Below are positions 1-8,490 of a DNA stretch of 64,000 nt, in pieces. Under the pieces are notes generated by a model. That model ran no database searches, was not told the origin of the DNA, and saw only the letters and a program-made list of their open reading frames with translations. How positions within the stretch are numbered: the first letter of the stretch is position 1; every line of letters begins with the position of its first letter. A program made the position numbers and the translations under genes. Where the stretch lies: contig NZ_CP010776.1 in the NCBI RefSeq assembly GCF_001577755.1, forward strand, positions 2,604,001-2,668,000. The letters run 5' to 3'. This DNA comes from Rufibacter sp. DG15C (GTDB taxonomy: Bacteria; Bacteroidota; Bacteroidia; Cytophagales; Hymenobacteraceae).

Positions 1-1402
1 TTGGAGCTCGCTCCTCTTGCGGAGCCGCTGTTCTGTTTTGGTCGCGGTCTGGGCGGTTTCTGCCCTCAGGACGGTTGCCGGTTCTTTCTGGTCTGGCAGG
101 TCTTCCCTCAGAAGATGTTCTTTCTGTTCTTCCTTGTCTTTCTGGCCTAGTAGTAGCAGTTCCTGCTTGGCCCGTAGGACGGTCACGGCGCACTTCTGGG
201 GTTGGGGCGGCATTGGCCAATACCTCAGTGGCATTGTTGTTTTCAGGGCCGCCTTTCTTTTTCTTTTTGCGCTTCTTCTTGTTCTTGCCGTATTGGTCGT
301 CCAGGCGGTCTAGGTTGCCTTCCAGGGCTTCTACAAAGTCCACCACTTCAGGCTGCTGTTGCTTCACCTCTTCGGCTAGGTTTTCTGGCATTTCGCCGGC
401 GGCGTTCATCTTCAACACCTCATGCACGCGGTCTACCGTCACCGGGAACCAGTTGCTGTCTCCGCGGTAGCCGAACCACATGATGCGTCTGAAGATGTCT
501 GTCTTTTGCAGGAAGGCGTCTCCGGCTTTGGTTTGCAATGGGCGGTTCACGTTAGGAATGTCTTTTAGGGCTTCCATGTACGTCTCCAACTCATAGTTTA
601 AGCAGCACTTGAGACGTCCGCACTGGCCCGACAGTTTACTAGGATTCAATGACAAGTTCTGGTAGCGCGCTGCGGTGGTGGACACACTTCTAAAATCAGT
701 GAGCCAGGTAGAGCAGCACAGTTCGCGTCCGCAGGAGCCAATACCACCTAAGCGGCCGGCCTCATGACGTAAGCTGATCTGGCGCATCTCCACGCGTATC
801 TTAAACTCCTCGGCCAGCTTTTTAATCAACTCCCTGAAGTCTACTCGGTCATCTGCTGAATAGAAGAAAGTGGCTTTGGTTTTGTCTGCCTGGTACTCTA
901 CGTCAGAGAGCTTCATCTTAAGCTTGAGCTCCTGGATGATGGCTCTTGCGCGGTACATGGTAGTAGATTCCTGCTCCCGGGCATGGTTGAATTTCTCCAT
1001 GTCCTTCTCAGTGGCCACGCGGTAGATACTGCGTATCTCCTCGTTGTTCTGCACCTTTTTCTTGTTCATCTGCAGGCGCACTAATTCGCCTTTCAAGGAC
1101 ACGTGGCCAATATGGTGGCCGTTGGGTACGTCTACTACCACGGCATCGCCGGTAATGAGGGGCAGGTGGTTGATGTTCCGGAAGAACTCTTTGCGTCCTC
1201 CCTTGAACCGTATCTCCACTATATCAAACTCTTTGAAAGACACGGGTATTTCCATGTCTGAGAGCCAGTCAAATACATTTAACCGGTTACAGCCTCCCGT
1301 GCTGCAACCGCCGTTGCTTTTACAGCCCGCTACTACCTCTGTGCCTTCTGCACTGGTCATTTTGGTGCCGCAACCGCCACTAGAACATGAACTACATCCC
1401 AC
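1..1402 (-). CDS. ricT: PSP1-domain protein, RicT/YaaT family (3' end cut by window)
   Basis: Seen: an open frame of 467 codons runs from a GTG at 1402 off the left edge. The only in-frame codon upstream before a TAA stop that can start it is this GTG, giving MGCSSCSSGGCGTK. The first 40 residues hold two Cys-rich patches (C3, C6, C11; C27, C33, C38). The PSP1 core carries C224, C229, C230 and C261, C266, C267 in GRELCC and CGRLKCC contexts. After about residue 370 the protein becomes Lys-rich and then an Arg/Pro/Glu low-complexity tail. Known: in Bacillus the family member YaaT/RicT joins an Fe-S-containing complex that affects RNA processing. Inferred: a cytoplasmic Fe-S or RNA-associated protein; its Bacteroidota role is not established. 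Confidence 0.85.
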   Translation of the reverse strand, partial: MGCSSCSSGGCGTKMTSAEGTEVVAGCKSNGGCSTGGCNRLNVFDWLSDMEIPVSFKEFDIVEIRFKGGRKEFFRNINHLPLITGDAVVVDVPNGHHIGHVSLKGELVRLQMNKKKVQNNEEIRSIYRVATEKDMEKFNHAREQESTTMYRARAIIQELKLKMKLSDVEYQADKTKATFFYSADDRVDFRELIKKLAEEFKIRVEMRQISLRHEAGRLGGIGSCGRELCCSTWLTDFRSVSTTAARYQNLSLNPSKLSGQCGRLKCCLNYELETYMEALKDIPNVNRPLQTKAGDAFLQKTDIFRRIMWFGYRGDSNWFPVTVDRVHEVLKMNAAGEMPENLAEEVKQQQPEVVDFVEALEGNLDRLDDQYGKNKKKRKKKKKGGPENNNATEVLANAAPTPEVRRDRPTGQAGTATTRPERQGRTERTSSEGRPARPERTGNRPEGRNRPDRDQNRTAAPQEERAP

Positions 1403-1718
1403 AGGTAAATTCCTTTATATAGATAATTCTTGTTTTCAAACTATTGGTCTCTGCTGCCTGCCAGGCAACGTCTCCCTCCCAAACTACATGATGATGTTCT
1501 GCTTGTCTATAAACTGGTTACAGCATCTGGCATCTGGGAAGGTAAGACAATCCGGGCCATAAACGGCCATTCCGAAGGCCCTAATTAACAAATATAATAA
1601 CTTAATCCGAATAGGTGGGCACTCTTTTGCTAGTTATCCACATACTGGTTTTGGCTTGTTTTGGAGGAATCAGGCTAAAAATGAGGGTGTTTTGGGAGAG
1701 AACTAGCTAGTTTTTTGA
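1403..1718. other. Intergenic region upstream of the RicT-like gene
   Basis: No convincing gene. It holds the 38-bp palindrome at 1646-1683. On the minus strand there is a TATATTTG at 1596-1589 that matches the Bacteroidota -7 element, but no TTTG lies at the right distance, so it is only a weak promoter candidate for the RicT-like gene. A short GGGCC/GGCCC inverted repeat lies near 1556-1585. Confidence 0.4.
1646..1683. repeat. 38-bp palindromic repeat, copy 1 (degenerate)
   Basis: Left arm TGGTTTTGGCTT, right arm AGGCTAAAAATG; the loop has lost the CCAG core (TTGGAGGAA). Lies 35 bp beyond the methyltransferase stop. Confidence 0.7.
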
Positions 1719-2345
1719 TTAGGCTTTCTTGAAAAACAGGGCTAAGATTCTAGGGGTGGTGCTTCTGTCATCACCGTCAAAATATTCTTGCATGCTTTCC
1801 AGGGCTAACCCATTTTGTTGGGCCGCCTGTATGAAGTCACAGACATGGTGGGTGAAGCAAGTGAGTTCTACACGGCCATTAGGCGTGTCAAATCTAGCCT
1901 TGGTACCAGCGTATTGTTTGAACGGGTGTAGTTCGCCCACATAGACATAGCCGTTGGAGGGCAACACTTGGGCTGCTTTTTGAAAGATGGGTTCTAGCTG
2001 TTCAATATGCTCCAGCACCAAGCTGAAGGTCACCAAATCATATAGGCCATTTGCAAATTGCCAAGCTTGGGTGATGTCTGCCTGCCGGAATTCAACGATA
2101 GGGGAGGTTACCTTTTGCTTGGCTTTGGCGAGCATGTTCTCAGAGAAATCTACGGCCGTGACCTGTTGTGCGCGCGTGGCTAACCAAGTAGTGTTCTTGC
2201 CCGTGCCGCAGCCAATTTCCAGGCACCTTTCAAAGTGAAGACTGTCCGCCATTTCCTGCAACGCCCGCTCTTCTAGATCTCTGGTTCTGTTTTTATTGGT
2301 GTCATACTGGGTAGACCAGAGGTTGTAGGCTTGTTGGATATCCAT
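1719..2345 (-). CDS. Class I SAM-dependent methyltransferase
   Basis: A 208-residue protein with the Rossmann methyltransferase signature. Motif I is LEIGCGTGKNT (residues 42-52), the acidic end of beta-2 is D66 in VDFSEN, motif II-like AD-ITQ is at 89-93, and SLVLEHI (108-114) fits motif III. The fold transfers methyl from S-adenosylmethionine. The C-terminal half (GELHPFKQYAGTKARF and an H-H-V-x-D stretch) resembles Methyltransf_11/25 small-molecule enzymes, but the substrate cannot be read from sequence. It stands alone on the minus strand, with no operon partner within 110 bp, and no signal peptide is present. Confidence 0.85.
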   Translation of the reverse strand: MDIQQAYNLWSTQYDTNKNRTRDLEERALQEMADSLHFERCLEIGCGTGKNTTWLATRAQQVTAVDFSENMLAKAKQKVTSPIVEFRQADITQAWQFANGLYDLVTFSLVLEHIEQLEPIFQKAAQVLPSNGYVYVGELHPFKQYAGTKARFDTPNGRVELTCFTHHVCDFIQAAQQNGLALESMQEYFDGDDRSTTPRILALFFKKA

Positions 2346-2455
2346 GGAAGAATATGGTGGCTAAGAAGGTCTTGGTTTGATCCTAACGTCTTGGCTAAAC
2401 GATGGGCAAGACCGTCGTCCGAGCCTTGCGTTTAGCTGTTGTTGTGGGCCGTTTT

Positions 2456-2896
2456 TTAATTTTCCATTATCATTGTATTGATAACCTTCCATTTTCCATT
2501 ATCCCTCTGAAATCTGAAGTTAATCAATAGCCCTTCTATTGGGTATTCTATTTGAAGCCTAAGATTCTTGCCACCATAAGTCCAATCACCAATGCTCAAA
2601 TAATTTTTAATATTCTCTTTTTCTATAGTTTCTTCGTTTACTATTCTAATCTGCTGTCCGAATTTTTTAAATCCTTCAAAACTGTCTGCCGTTATAAGGC
2701 CAAATTCTTGCAAGGTCAAGATTGTTCTTGTCGTATCAGCCCTTCTGTGTAAATATTGTTGCAGTTCTGGCAAATCAACAGCAAGGCGTATTATTTCTTT
2801 TATTTCATTGATAGGCATTGCCTCACGCTTTTGCGCTATAGCACTCCAAGGCAGAATTAAAAGTCCAAGGGATAATATAATTGATTTAATTTTCAT
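2456..2896 (-). CDS. Small secreted protein of unknown function
   Basis: Start taken at the ATG at 2896 rather than five codons upstream, because it begins a clean signal peptide: MKIKS, a hydrophobic run of about 12 residues, and an AIAQ cleavage site typical of Bacteroidota. The mature part is about 125 residues, mixed charge, with no Cys and no recognised motif. It ends in a beta-rich stretch (LLINFRFQRDNGKWKVINTM) that looks like the last strands of a small alpha+beta domain. I do not recognise the family. Base composition is more AT-rich than the neighbours, so recent acquisition is possible. Confidence 0.65.
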   Translation of the reverse strand: MKIKSIILSLGLLILPWSAIAQKREAMPINEIKEIIRLAVDLPELQQYLHRRADTTRTILTLQEFGLITADSFEGFKKFGQQIRIVNEETIEKENIKNYLSIGDWTYGGKNLRLQIEYPIEGLLINFRFQRDNGKWKVINTMIMEN

Positions 2897-3048
2897 TTTA
2901 TAAATGCCCACAACTACTGTATAAACGTGAACATACGCTTATCTGCCCTATAGGAGAAGACAAGCATACGGTTTACTACCATTATTGACAAATAATCGTA
3001 ACTGGACTGGCTAATGCACTTTATGATAATACATTGAAATAGAGTCTA

Positions 3049-3086
3049 TGTTTTTAGCCTCATTTCCAGAAAACAAGTCAAAAACG
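3049..3086. repeat. 38-bp palindromic repeat, copy 2
   Basis: Left arm variant TTTTTAGCCT, loop CATTTCCAGAAAAC. Sits 1 bp beyond the response-regulator stop codon. Confidence 0.85.
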
Positions 3087-3087
3087 A

Positions 3088-3870
3088 TTACTTGCCCAGC
3101 CATTCCTTGAACGCATGGGCGCGCTCGCTGCTAATAATGATTTCCTTGTCGGTGGTGGGGCGCACGTAGACTTTGAGGCGGCCTTTCATGTAAGGATGGA
3201 TCTCATCTATGGCGTGAATATGCGAAATGAACTGGCGGTTGAGGCGGTTGAAATATTCGGGGTTGAGGATTTCCTGGAGCGTGTCCAGGGTGAAGTCCGT
3301 TATGAAGCGCTGGCCGGCGTTAGTGACCAGAAAGACAATCTTGTCCTCGGCGTAGAAATAGGCAATCTCTTCAATGGATACGGAGCGTATCTTCTGGCCG
3401 CTCTTTACCAAGAAACGGTTTTTGTAGACAGGCGTGGCTTCGGCTTTGCCGCGGTTGAGCATAGCCATGACGGTTTCCATGTCCAGGACCGGGGCCGCCG
3501 GTTGCTCCATCTGGCGGCGAAGGGACTTGAACTTGTCCATCGCTGCGCCTAGGTCCTCATTGCTAATGGGCTTGAGCAGGTAGTCAATACTGTTGACCTT
3601 GAACGCCTTGACGGCATACTCATCATAGGCCGTGGTGAAGATGATGGGGCACTTCACTTCTACCTTCTGGAAAATCTCAAAGCTGTTCCCATCAGAGAGG
3701 TGAATGTCCAGGAACGCCAAGTCTGGGGCCGGGTTGGTCTCAAACCATTTCACGGCGTTTCTAATAGAGTCAATGGTGCCCACAATCTGGATGGTTGGGT
3801 CATAGCGCAAGAGTTGCGCCTCCAGTTTTTCTACGGCCAGGTACTCGTCTTCAATGATGAGAATGTTCAT
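3088..3870 (-). CDS. LytTR-family response regulator
   Basis: 260 residues. Receiver domain at about 1-120 with the acidic pair E7/D8, phospho-acceptor D55 in LAFLDIHLSDG, a conserved T in FTTAYDEYAV and K in DYLLKPI. A LytTR DNA-binding domain follows at about 150-255 (VKSGQKIRSVSIEEIAYFYAED and FNRLNRQFISHI). Known: such regulators bind DNA through LytTR after phosphorylation by LytS-type kinases. Its start codon overlaps the kinase stop by one base (TAATG), so the two are translationally coupled and form one two-component system. Target genes are not evident here. Confidence 0.93.
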   Translation of the reverse strand: MNILIIEDEYLAVEKLEAQLLRYDPTIQIVGTIDSIRNAVKWFETNPAPDLAFLDIHLSDGNSFEIFQKVEVKCPIIFTTAYDEYAVKAFKVNSIDYLLKPISNEDLGAAMDKFKSLRRQMEQPAAPVLDMETVMAMLNRGKAEATPVYKNRFLVKSGQKIRSVSIEEIAYFYAEDKIVFLVTNAGQRFITDFTLDTLQEILNPEYFNRLNRQFISHIHAIDEIHPYMKGRLKVYVRPTTDKEIIISSERAHAFKEWLGK

Positions 3871-4931
3871 TACGCAGCGTTGGTTAGAAGCGGTAATTTG
3901 GCAATAAAATTGGCATCTGTCACCTCCACGTCCACTTTTTTATCTGTAATGAATTTGTAGCGGTTGATGATGTTTTTAAGACCAACGCCGGTAGACTCCT
4001 CGCGGCTTTCGCGCAACTGCAGGTTGTTTTTGATGATGATGTAATCGCCTTCCACAAACACGTCAATGAACAGCGGCTCATCCCGGCTTACAATGTTGTG
4101 CTTAATGGCGTTCTCCATAAGGAGTTGCATGGTCAAAGGCGCCACCATGTGGTTAAGCAACTCATCTGGTACTTGTATGTTCACACGCAGATTCTCCCGG
4201 AACCTGATCTTGAGCAGGAACAGGTACGAGTAGATGAAGTCCAACTCCACGTGCAGCTGCACCAGCTCCTTGTCCTTGTTTTCCAGCACGTAGCGGTACA
4301 CCTTGGAGAGCTGCTCCACAAACTTGGCGGCCAGGTCCTGGTCTTTGTAGATAAGCGAGGAAAGGGCGTTCAGGCTATTGAACAGAAAGTGCGGATTCAC
4401 CTGCTGCTTCAAAGACTCAAACTGCACCTTGATGGTCTCTTTCTTTAATTTTTCTGACTGCACCAGGTACCGGTGCCACTGGTTATAGAAATAAATACCA
4501 GACCGGATGAAGTGAACAAACAGCAAAATGATGGACCCGAACACAAAAGCCGCTTTGATGTCACGGGAGGCCATGGCGTCTGAGAAACTGTAGGACACAT
4601 GGCCCAAGATTAGGCGGGGTACCACCTCAAACAAGATCATCACCAACAGGATGTAGGCCTGAACGGCCACCCATTCATAGACAAAGCGGCGCAGGCCGTA
4701 CTCGCGCCAGTCATATTTCTTGCTCAGGCGTTTGGCAATGCGTCTGGTCCCTTCCAAGCTCACGTTCACCATCACAGAGGTGTACATCAACCTAAAGATG
4801 TCTGTAGGCACAAAGTCCTTTAAACCGGTTCTATGGATGAAAAAGAAGGTCCAGAAGAGAACGAAGGCAATGCCGGTGTTGGCAGCGTAACGAAGCAGTT
4901 TCTTGTGCTTCAGGTAAAAGGGCTTCTTCAT
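3870..4931 (-). CDS. LytS-like membrane sensor histidine kinase
   Basis: 353 residues. About four hydrophobic segments lie in the first 150 residues (roughly 16-33, 45-57, 89-107, 126-148). Then comes a short coiled region and the His_kinase domain with phospho-acceptor H181 in QVNPHFLFNSLNAL, and an HATPase N-box MENAIKHNI. The C-terminal G-box is GVGLKNIINR. Known: this family (LytS/YehU type) autophosphorylates on that His and passes phosphate to a LytTR regulator. The sensing part is only a membrane bundle without a PAS or extracellular domain, so the signal is probably felt in or at the membrane. Paired with the regulator just downstream. Confidence 0.92.
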   Translation of the reverse strand: MKKPFYLKHKKLLRYAANTGIAFVLFWTFFFIHRTGLKDFVPTDIFRLMYTSVMVNVSLEGTRRIAKRLSKKYDWREYGLRRFVYEWVAVQAYILLVMILFEVVPRLILGHVSYSFSDAMASRDIKAAFVFGSIILLFVHFIRSGIYFYNQWHRYLVQSEKLKKETIKVQFESLKQQVNPHFLFNSLNALSSLIYKDQDLAAKFVEQLSKVYRYVLENKDKELVQLHVELDFIYSYLFLLKIRFRENLRVNIQVPDELLNHMVAPLTMQLLMENAIKHNIVSRDEPLFIDVFVEGDYIIIKNNLQLRESREESTGVGLKNIINRYKFITDKKVDVEVTDANFIAKLPLLTNAA

Positions 4932-4986
4932 ACGGGGCGGCTGGTGCTCAGCCTCTCAATAGCTAATTCAGGAAGAAAATAAGGGT

Positions 4987-5024
4987 CATTTTTGGTCTGC
5001 TTTACAGGAAATAGGCCAAAAACA
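4987..5024. repeat. 38-bp palindromic repeat, copy 3
   Basis: Left arm CATTTTTGGTCT, loop GCTTTACAGGAAAT, right arm AGGCCAAAAACA. 17 bp beyond the stop of the outer-membrane protein gene. Confidence 0.8.
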
Positions 5025-5041
5025 ATTATTAAAATTAAAGG

Positions 5042-5677
5042 TCAGAAACGACCAAACTTGGCGGTAAGCGTGAGGGCAGCGGTACTTAGGTCTTTGTCAG
5101 AGGTCTTGGGGAGGGAGACGCCGTGGGTAAACCGATAGCTAAAGGTCAATCCCAAGCGCATGAAACGCGCCAGGTTGAGTTCTGCCTGTACGCCGGGCTC
5201 AACGACCATGAAGGCGTCTGTGTCATACACCTCATAGCTGTAGTTGCCGGTGTTCTGGTTGTCTGAAAAGTTATCTGTATAGGCGGCTCCACCTAGACCT
5301 ACCATCAATGGGAACGTGAGGTGGAACAATTTATCTGGTTCTGGAATGTACTCCAATAGCGCTCCGCCATAACCCACTTGTAGAAACGCATTGTTGGTCT
5401 CTTCAATCTCACCTATGTTGGTTTGGGTGGTGAGACCATAGCCCGCCAGCCCTATGGCCACTTTGTGGTTCATGAGCCAGGCCGCTCTGCCCCCCACCAT
5501 GAACCCCGACTTGTCATGAAAGCGCGTCAGCTGCAAGGAGGGCGCCAGGTAAAACCCATGGTTCACCTCGCCCTGAAAAAGCACCTCGGGCTCTTTGGCC
5601 GTGGGCACCTCTGTCTGCGCCCAAGCAGTAGCCATACAGGCCAATAACAATAAAAACGAGAAAGCCGTTTTCAGCAT
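5042..5677 (-). CDS. Small outer-membrane beta-barrel protein
   Basis: 211 residues with a signal peptide (MLKTAFSFLLLLACMATAWAQ). The mature part consists of alternating amphipathic strands, for example LAPSLQLTRF, GYGGALLEYI and MRLGLTFSYRF, and ends in ALTLTAKFGRF. The terminal Phe is the usual beta-signal for BAM-dependent insertion. The length suits an 8-10-strand barrel. No transport motif is visible and the role is unknown. It lies upstream of the kinase gene in the same direction, separated by a repeat copy, so it may or may not share a transcript with the two-component system. Confidence 0.75.
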   Translation of the reverse strand: MLKTAFSFLLLLACMATAWAQTEVPTAKEPEVLFQGEVNHGFYLAPSLQLTRFHDKSGFMVGGRAAWLMNHKVAIGLAGYGLTTQTNIGEIEETNNAFLQVGYGGALLEYIPEPDKLFHLTFPLMVGLGGAAYTDNFSDNQNTGNYSYEVYDTDAFMVVEPGVQAELNLARFMRLGLTFSYRFTHGVSLPKTSDKDLSTAALTLTAKFGRF

Positions 5678-5845
5678 AGGATTACGCGGGAGTCCTTCTT
5701 TTTTTGGACCGCCTCTAAAATTAAGGTACGCAAGTAACTGCTTTAGTTGTTGCTAGACAAGCATTTCCTGACCAGAGCGGCATAAGTCACGCCCAAGTGG
5801 CTATCTTGCCCCTTGAAACGTATTTTGGCTCTCATTCCATCTACT

Positions 5846-6172
5846 ATGAACACCGCCTGGATTTACCTGGTACTAGCAGGACTTTGTGAAATTGGCTGGG
5901 CCTATGGCCTCAAGTACAGCGAAGGCTTTTCCAAACTCTGGCCCAGCGTCATTACCGTTATTGTCATGATACTGAGTTTTGTCTTGCTGGCCCAGGCCAT
6001 GAAGACCTTGCCACTGGGAACCGCCTATGCCTCCTGGACCGGTATTGGGGCTGTAGGTACTGCCATTTTAGGAATAGTCTTATTGGGTGAACCCAGAGAC
6101 GCCGTCCGCTTGATCTGCATCGGGTTGATTATTGCTGGGGTGCTGGGGTTGAAGTTTTTAGCGAAGGAGTAA
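5846..6172 (+). CDS. gdx: Guanidinium exporter Gdx (SugE-type SMR protein)
   Basis: 108 residues from the ATG at 5846. An earlier ATG at 5813 would add 11 residues not seen in the family. Four transmembrane helices. The SugE/Gdx hallmarks are present: [18 protein letters not shown] near the N-terminus with the essential proton/substrate-coupling Glu15 and Trp18, [20 protein letters not shown] in the middle, and GIVLLGE before helix 4. Known: Gdx works as a dual-topology dimer in the inner membrane exchanging guanidinium for protons, unlike the polyaromatic-drug exporter EmrE. No guanidine riboswitch could be made out in the short leader. Confidence 0.9.
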   Translation: MNTAWIYLVLAGLCEIGWAYGLKYSEGFSKLWPSVITVIVMILSFVLLAQAMKTLPLGTAYASWTGIGAVGTAILGIVLLGEPRDAVRLICIGLIIAGVLGLKFLAKE

Positions 6173-6188
6173 GGTAGCAGTCACCCTT

Positions 6189-6226
6189 CGTTTTTGGCCT
6201 GTTTTCTGAAAATCAGCCCGAAAACG
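6189..6226. repeat. 38-bp palindromic repeat, copy 4
   Basis: Between two convergent genes, ending 2 bp short of the propeller-gene stop. Loop GTTTTCTGAAAATC is itself nearly symmetric; right arm AGCCCGAAAACG. Confidence 0.85.
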
Positions 6227-6228
6227 CC

Positions 6229-7086
6229 TTAGCGCCAGCGGTAGGCTGTGAGCTGGGTAGGCGTAAGCAAGTACAAGAACCTGTCTCCGGCCAAGGCCTG
6301 TGTGTAAGGAACGGTGGATTCTGGCAAAGTGACTGAGCGCTCCTTCAGTGTATACAGGTGTTGGAACTGTAACTTGTTGTCTGCCAGGTAATACAGCTCA
6401 TCGCCTAGCAAGCCAATATAAGACAGGTTGGTGATGGGCAAGCGCTGCTGGTAGTTGCCCATGTTGTCAAAGACATAGATACCCGACAAGCGGTCTACCA
6501 TATACAGTTTGCCCTGGTACTCGCGCAAGTACCGGATGTCATGCTGCCGCCGGTCAAGGGTGAGTTCCAGCGCAGTTTCATGGGTGATGCGAGTCAGGCG
6601 GGTGTCAATCTTGAGAAGTCTGAAGGTGCTTTCGTCAAATAGCCATAAACGGTCATCGGCGGCCAAGGTAGCGGCCCTGACGGTACCATCTGTATAATCC
6701 CGCAAATCTGCCAAACCCAACGGCGTAAGGAAGCGGTCAAGTAACTGGATGCGTTGGCGGTCATCATAAAAGGCTATAATCTTAGCCATGCTCCAGGCCT
6801 CTACGCTGGCCAAATGACCCTGCACCGTTGGGGAGAACCTGTTAATGACTTTGCCTAAAGTGTCTAGCTGCAGAATGTTCTGCTTGGCATCTGCCAGATA
6901 TGCTCTATCAAACCGATCTAAGGACAATAGGGAATGGGAGGGAGTTGACAGGGTGAACGCTACTTTTAAAGGCGTGCCTGACTGCGCGTGTCCTGACAAA
7001 GCCAGACACAGCCATAGCAACATAACCAACAAAAGTTTAGGCGTCTGCTTTCTCAAAATACAATAGGTTGAGTTGCTCTCCATCAT
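6229..7086 (-). CDS. Secreted beta-propeller-like protein, function unknown
   Basis: 285 residues from the farthest start. A hydrophobic signal (LLLVMLLWLCLALSGHAQ) is followed by about six repeats of the form short strand-turn with Asp/Leu, for example LDRFDRAYLADAKQNILQLD, IYVFDNMGNYQQRL and LYYLADNKLQFQHL. This is the pattern of a NHL/TolB-type six-bladed propeller. No catalytic residues are recognised. The start is uncertain: the first ATG overlaps lpxH by 50 bp, while an internal ATG at 7023 avoids the overlap but leaves the signal peptide without its basic N-region. It is the last gene of a minus-strand run LUD-lpxH-this. Confidence 0.65.
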   Translation of the reverse strand: MMESNSTYCILRKQTPKLLLVMLLWLCLALSGHAQSGTPLKVAFTLSTPSHSLLSLDRFDRAYLADAKQNILQLDTLGKVINRFSPTVQGHLASVEAWSMAKIIAFYDDRQRIQLLDRFLTPLGLADLRDYTDGTVRAATLAADDRLWLFDESTFRLLKIDTRLTRITHETALELTLDRRQHDIRYLREYQGKLYMVDRLSGIYVFDNMGNYQQRLPITNLSYIGLLGDELYYLADNKLQFQHLYTLKERSVTLPESTVPYTQALAGDRFLYLLTPTQLTAYRWR

Positions 7087-7819
7087 ACACGGCGTAGGAG
7101 CAAAAATTGACCCACTCTCCCAAGTTCAAATAACGGCTTTGCTCACCAATAGGTAAGTCTAAAGGCAAATGCCGGTGACCGAATACATAGAAATCATGGT
7201 GTTGGCGCTGCTCTACCTTGTTGCAGTAATGTACCAGCCATTCATCATCGCCTAAGAACACCTCGTCATGCACCGTGTTCTGTAAGCGGCTTTTACGGGA
7301 CCAGTAATTAGCCAAGCCAATGCCCATGTTGGGATGGATGCGCGCAAACAACCATTGGCTTACCCGGTTGGCGAAAATGCGCTTGAGTACTTTGTAAGTA
7401 TGGTCTTTGGGGCCTAAGCCATCACCATGGCCAATGAAAAAGGTGTGTTTGCCAATCTGCGTGGAGACGGGTTTTCTGATGATGGGAATGTTGAGCTCTT
7501 TGGGGAAGTAGTCAAACATCCACATGTCATGGTTGCCCGTGAACAGGTAAATGGGAATGCCGCTGTCAGCTATTTCAGCTAATTTTCCTTGCAGCCTGAT
7601 GAATCCTCTGGGAATGGCGTGGCGGTACTCAAACCAAAAATCAAAGATGTCGCCTAGTAAGTAAATAGCATGGGCATCTTCTTTGACCTGATCCAGCCAG
7701 CGCACAATCTTCTTCTCCCGAGCCAAGCTTTTCTCCGGGGTGGGCACTCCCAAGTGAAAGTCAGACGCGAAGTAGATCTTCTTGCCGGGCGGGAGGTGCT
7801 CAATCGGTGTAATCATCAA
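7037..7819 (-). CDS. lpxH: UDP-2,3-diacylglucosamine diphosphatase LpxH
   Basis: 260-residue calcineurin-type metallophosphoesterase. All metal motifs are seen: SDFHLG (19-24), GDIFDFWFE (56-64), GNHDMWM (95-101), GHGDGLGPKD and GHRHLPLDL. The LpxH-specific FWFEYR stretch and the insertion YKVLKRIFANRVSQWLF, which forms the lipid-binding cap, are also present. Known: it removes UMP from UDP-2,3-diacylglucosamine to give lipid X at the inner membrane, an early lipid A step. It overlaps the LUD gene by 20 bp upstream, so translation is probably coupled. Bacteroidota carry several LpxH-like paralogs, so exact substrate is inferred. Confidence 0.85.
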   Translation of the reverse strand: MMITPIEHLPPGKKIYFASDFHLGVPTPEKSLAREKKIVRWLDQVKEDAHAIYLLGDIFDFWFEYRHAIPRGFIRLQGKLAEIADSGIPIYLFTGNHDMWMFDYFPKELNIPIIRKPVSTQIGKHTFFIGHGDGLGPKDHTYKVLKRIFANRVSQWLFARIHPNMGIGLANYWSRKSRLQNTVHDEVFLGDDEWLVHYCNKVEQRQHHDFYVFGHRHLPLDLPIGEQSRYLNLGEWVNFCSYAVYDGEQLNLLYFEKADA

Positions 7820-8450
7820 TCAGGAAAAGGATTAATTCTTTGGGGCCGTGGGCGCCCATTACTAGGGTTTTTTCAATGTCGGCGGTGCGGCTGGGACCAC
7901 TCACCAGGGAGATCATGGAAGGAATGCGCTTGCCATATTTCTCTTCCATCAGCAACAACGCGTCTTTGATTTCGGGTACCAGTTGCGAGAGCTTGGCTAC
8001 CACTAAATGCATCTCGGGGTAGACAGACAGTCTGCGCCCGCTGCCTGTAGCTGAAGATACCAAAATGCTTCCTGTTCTAGTGATCAACGCCTCGCAGGTG
8101 GTTAAGGCCGCTTGGGCTTTGCCAATGAAGTCATCCTCGGTGCCATTGAAATTGATCCCGCCAGCGTGCAAGATTTTCTTGAGCCCAGATTCCCAGACAT
8201 AGAGGTTGTCCAGGCCGCGTTCCTGCTTAAACGTGAAGAGTTGGTCAAAGAAGTCTTCCTCGCTTTCGCAGTACACAAAGGTGCCCGCGTTCCGGATGAA
8301 GGTCTCTGCAAATTGCACAGAAAGTTCTTCCAGTAAGGGGCCGTGTACAGACGTGGTGAAGTCTGGCGTAGGAGGCAGAAAAGGCGCTGACATAGCCAGC
8401 GCCTCTCTTACCTTGCGGAGCACAATCTCTTTGGATTTCGCTTCGTACAT
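7800..8450 (-). CDS. LUD-domain protein (LutC/YkgG-like)
   Basis: 216 residues covering a single LUD domain. Visible hallmarks are ETFIRNAGTFVYCES at the start of the fold, the EALITRTGSILVSSATGSGR stretch, and the C-terminal ISLVSGPSRTADIEKTLVMGAHGPKEL, which is the family signature (SGPS-TADIE-x6-GxHGP). Known: LutC works with LutA/LutB Fe-S proteins in lactate oxidation. No LutA or LutB gene is in this window, and Bacteroidota often carry this gene just after ftsH, so a lactate role here is uncertain. Confidence 0.85.
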   Translation of the reverse strand: MYEAKSKEIVLRKVREALAMSAPFLPPTPDFTTSVHGPLLEELSVQFAETFIRNAGTFVYCESEEDFFDQLFTFKQERGLDNLYVWESGLKKILHAGGINFNGTEDDFIGKAQAALTTCEALITRTGSILVSSATGSGRRLSVYPEMHLVVAKLSQLVPEIKDALLLMEEKYGKRIPSMISLVSGPSRTADIEKTLVMGAHGPKELILFLIDDYTD

Positions 8451-8490
8451 GAGAAAATTCTAAAATGTAGCCGTTTGGGCCAGAGTAATA

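Noticed and set aside
1044-1562. 172-codon plus-strand open frame
   Set aside because: It is antisense to the RicT-like gene, whose minus-strand protein has clear PSP1 motifs, and its translation is low-complexity with no recognisable domain.
2440-2480. Further copy of the 38-bp repeat near the small secreted protein gene
   Set aside because: CGTTTTTTAATTTTCC resembles a left arm, but the loop and right arm cannot be aligned.
5678-5845. Guanidine riboswitch upstream of gdx
   Set aside because: The leader is short and I could not find the conserved ykkC or ACGR hairpin elements; a covariance-model search would settle it.
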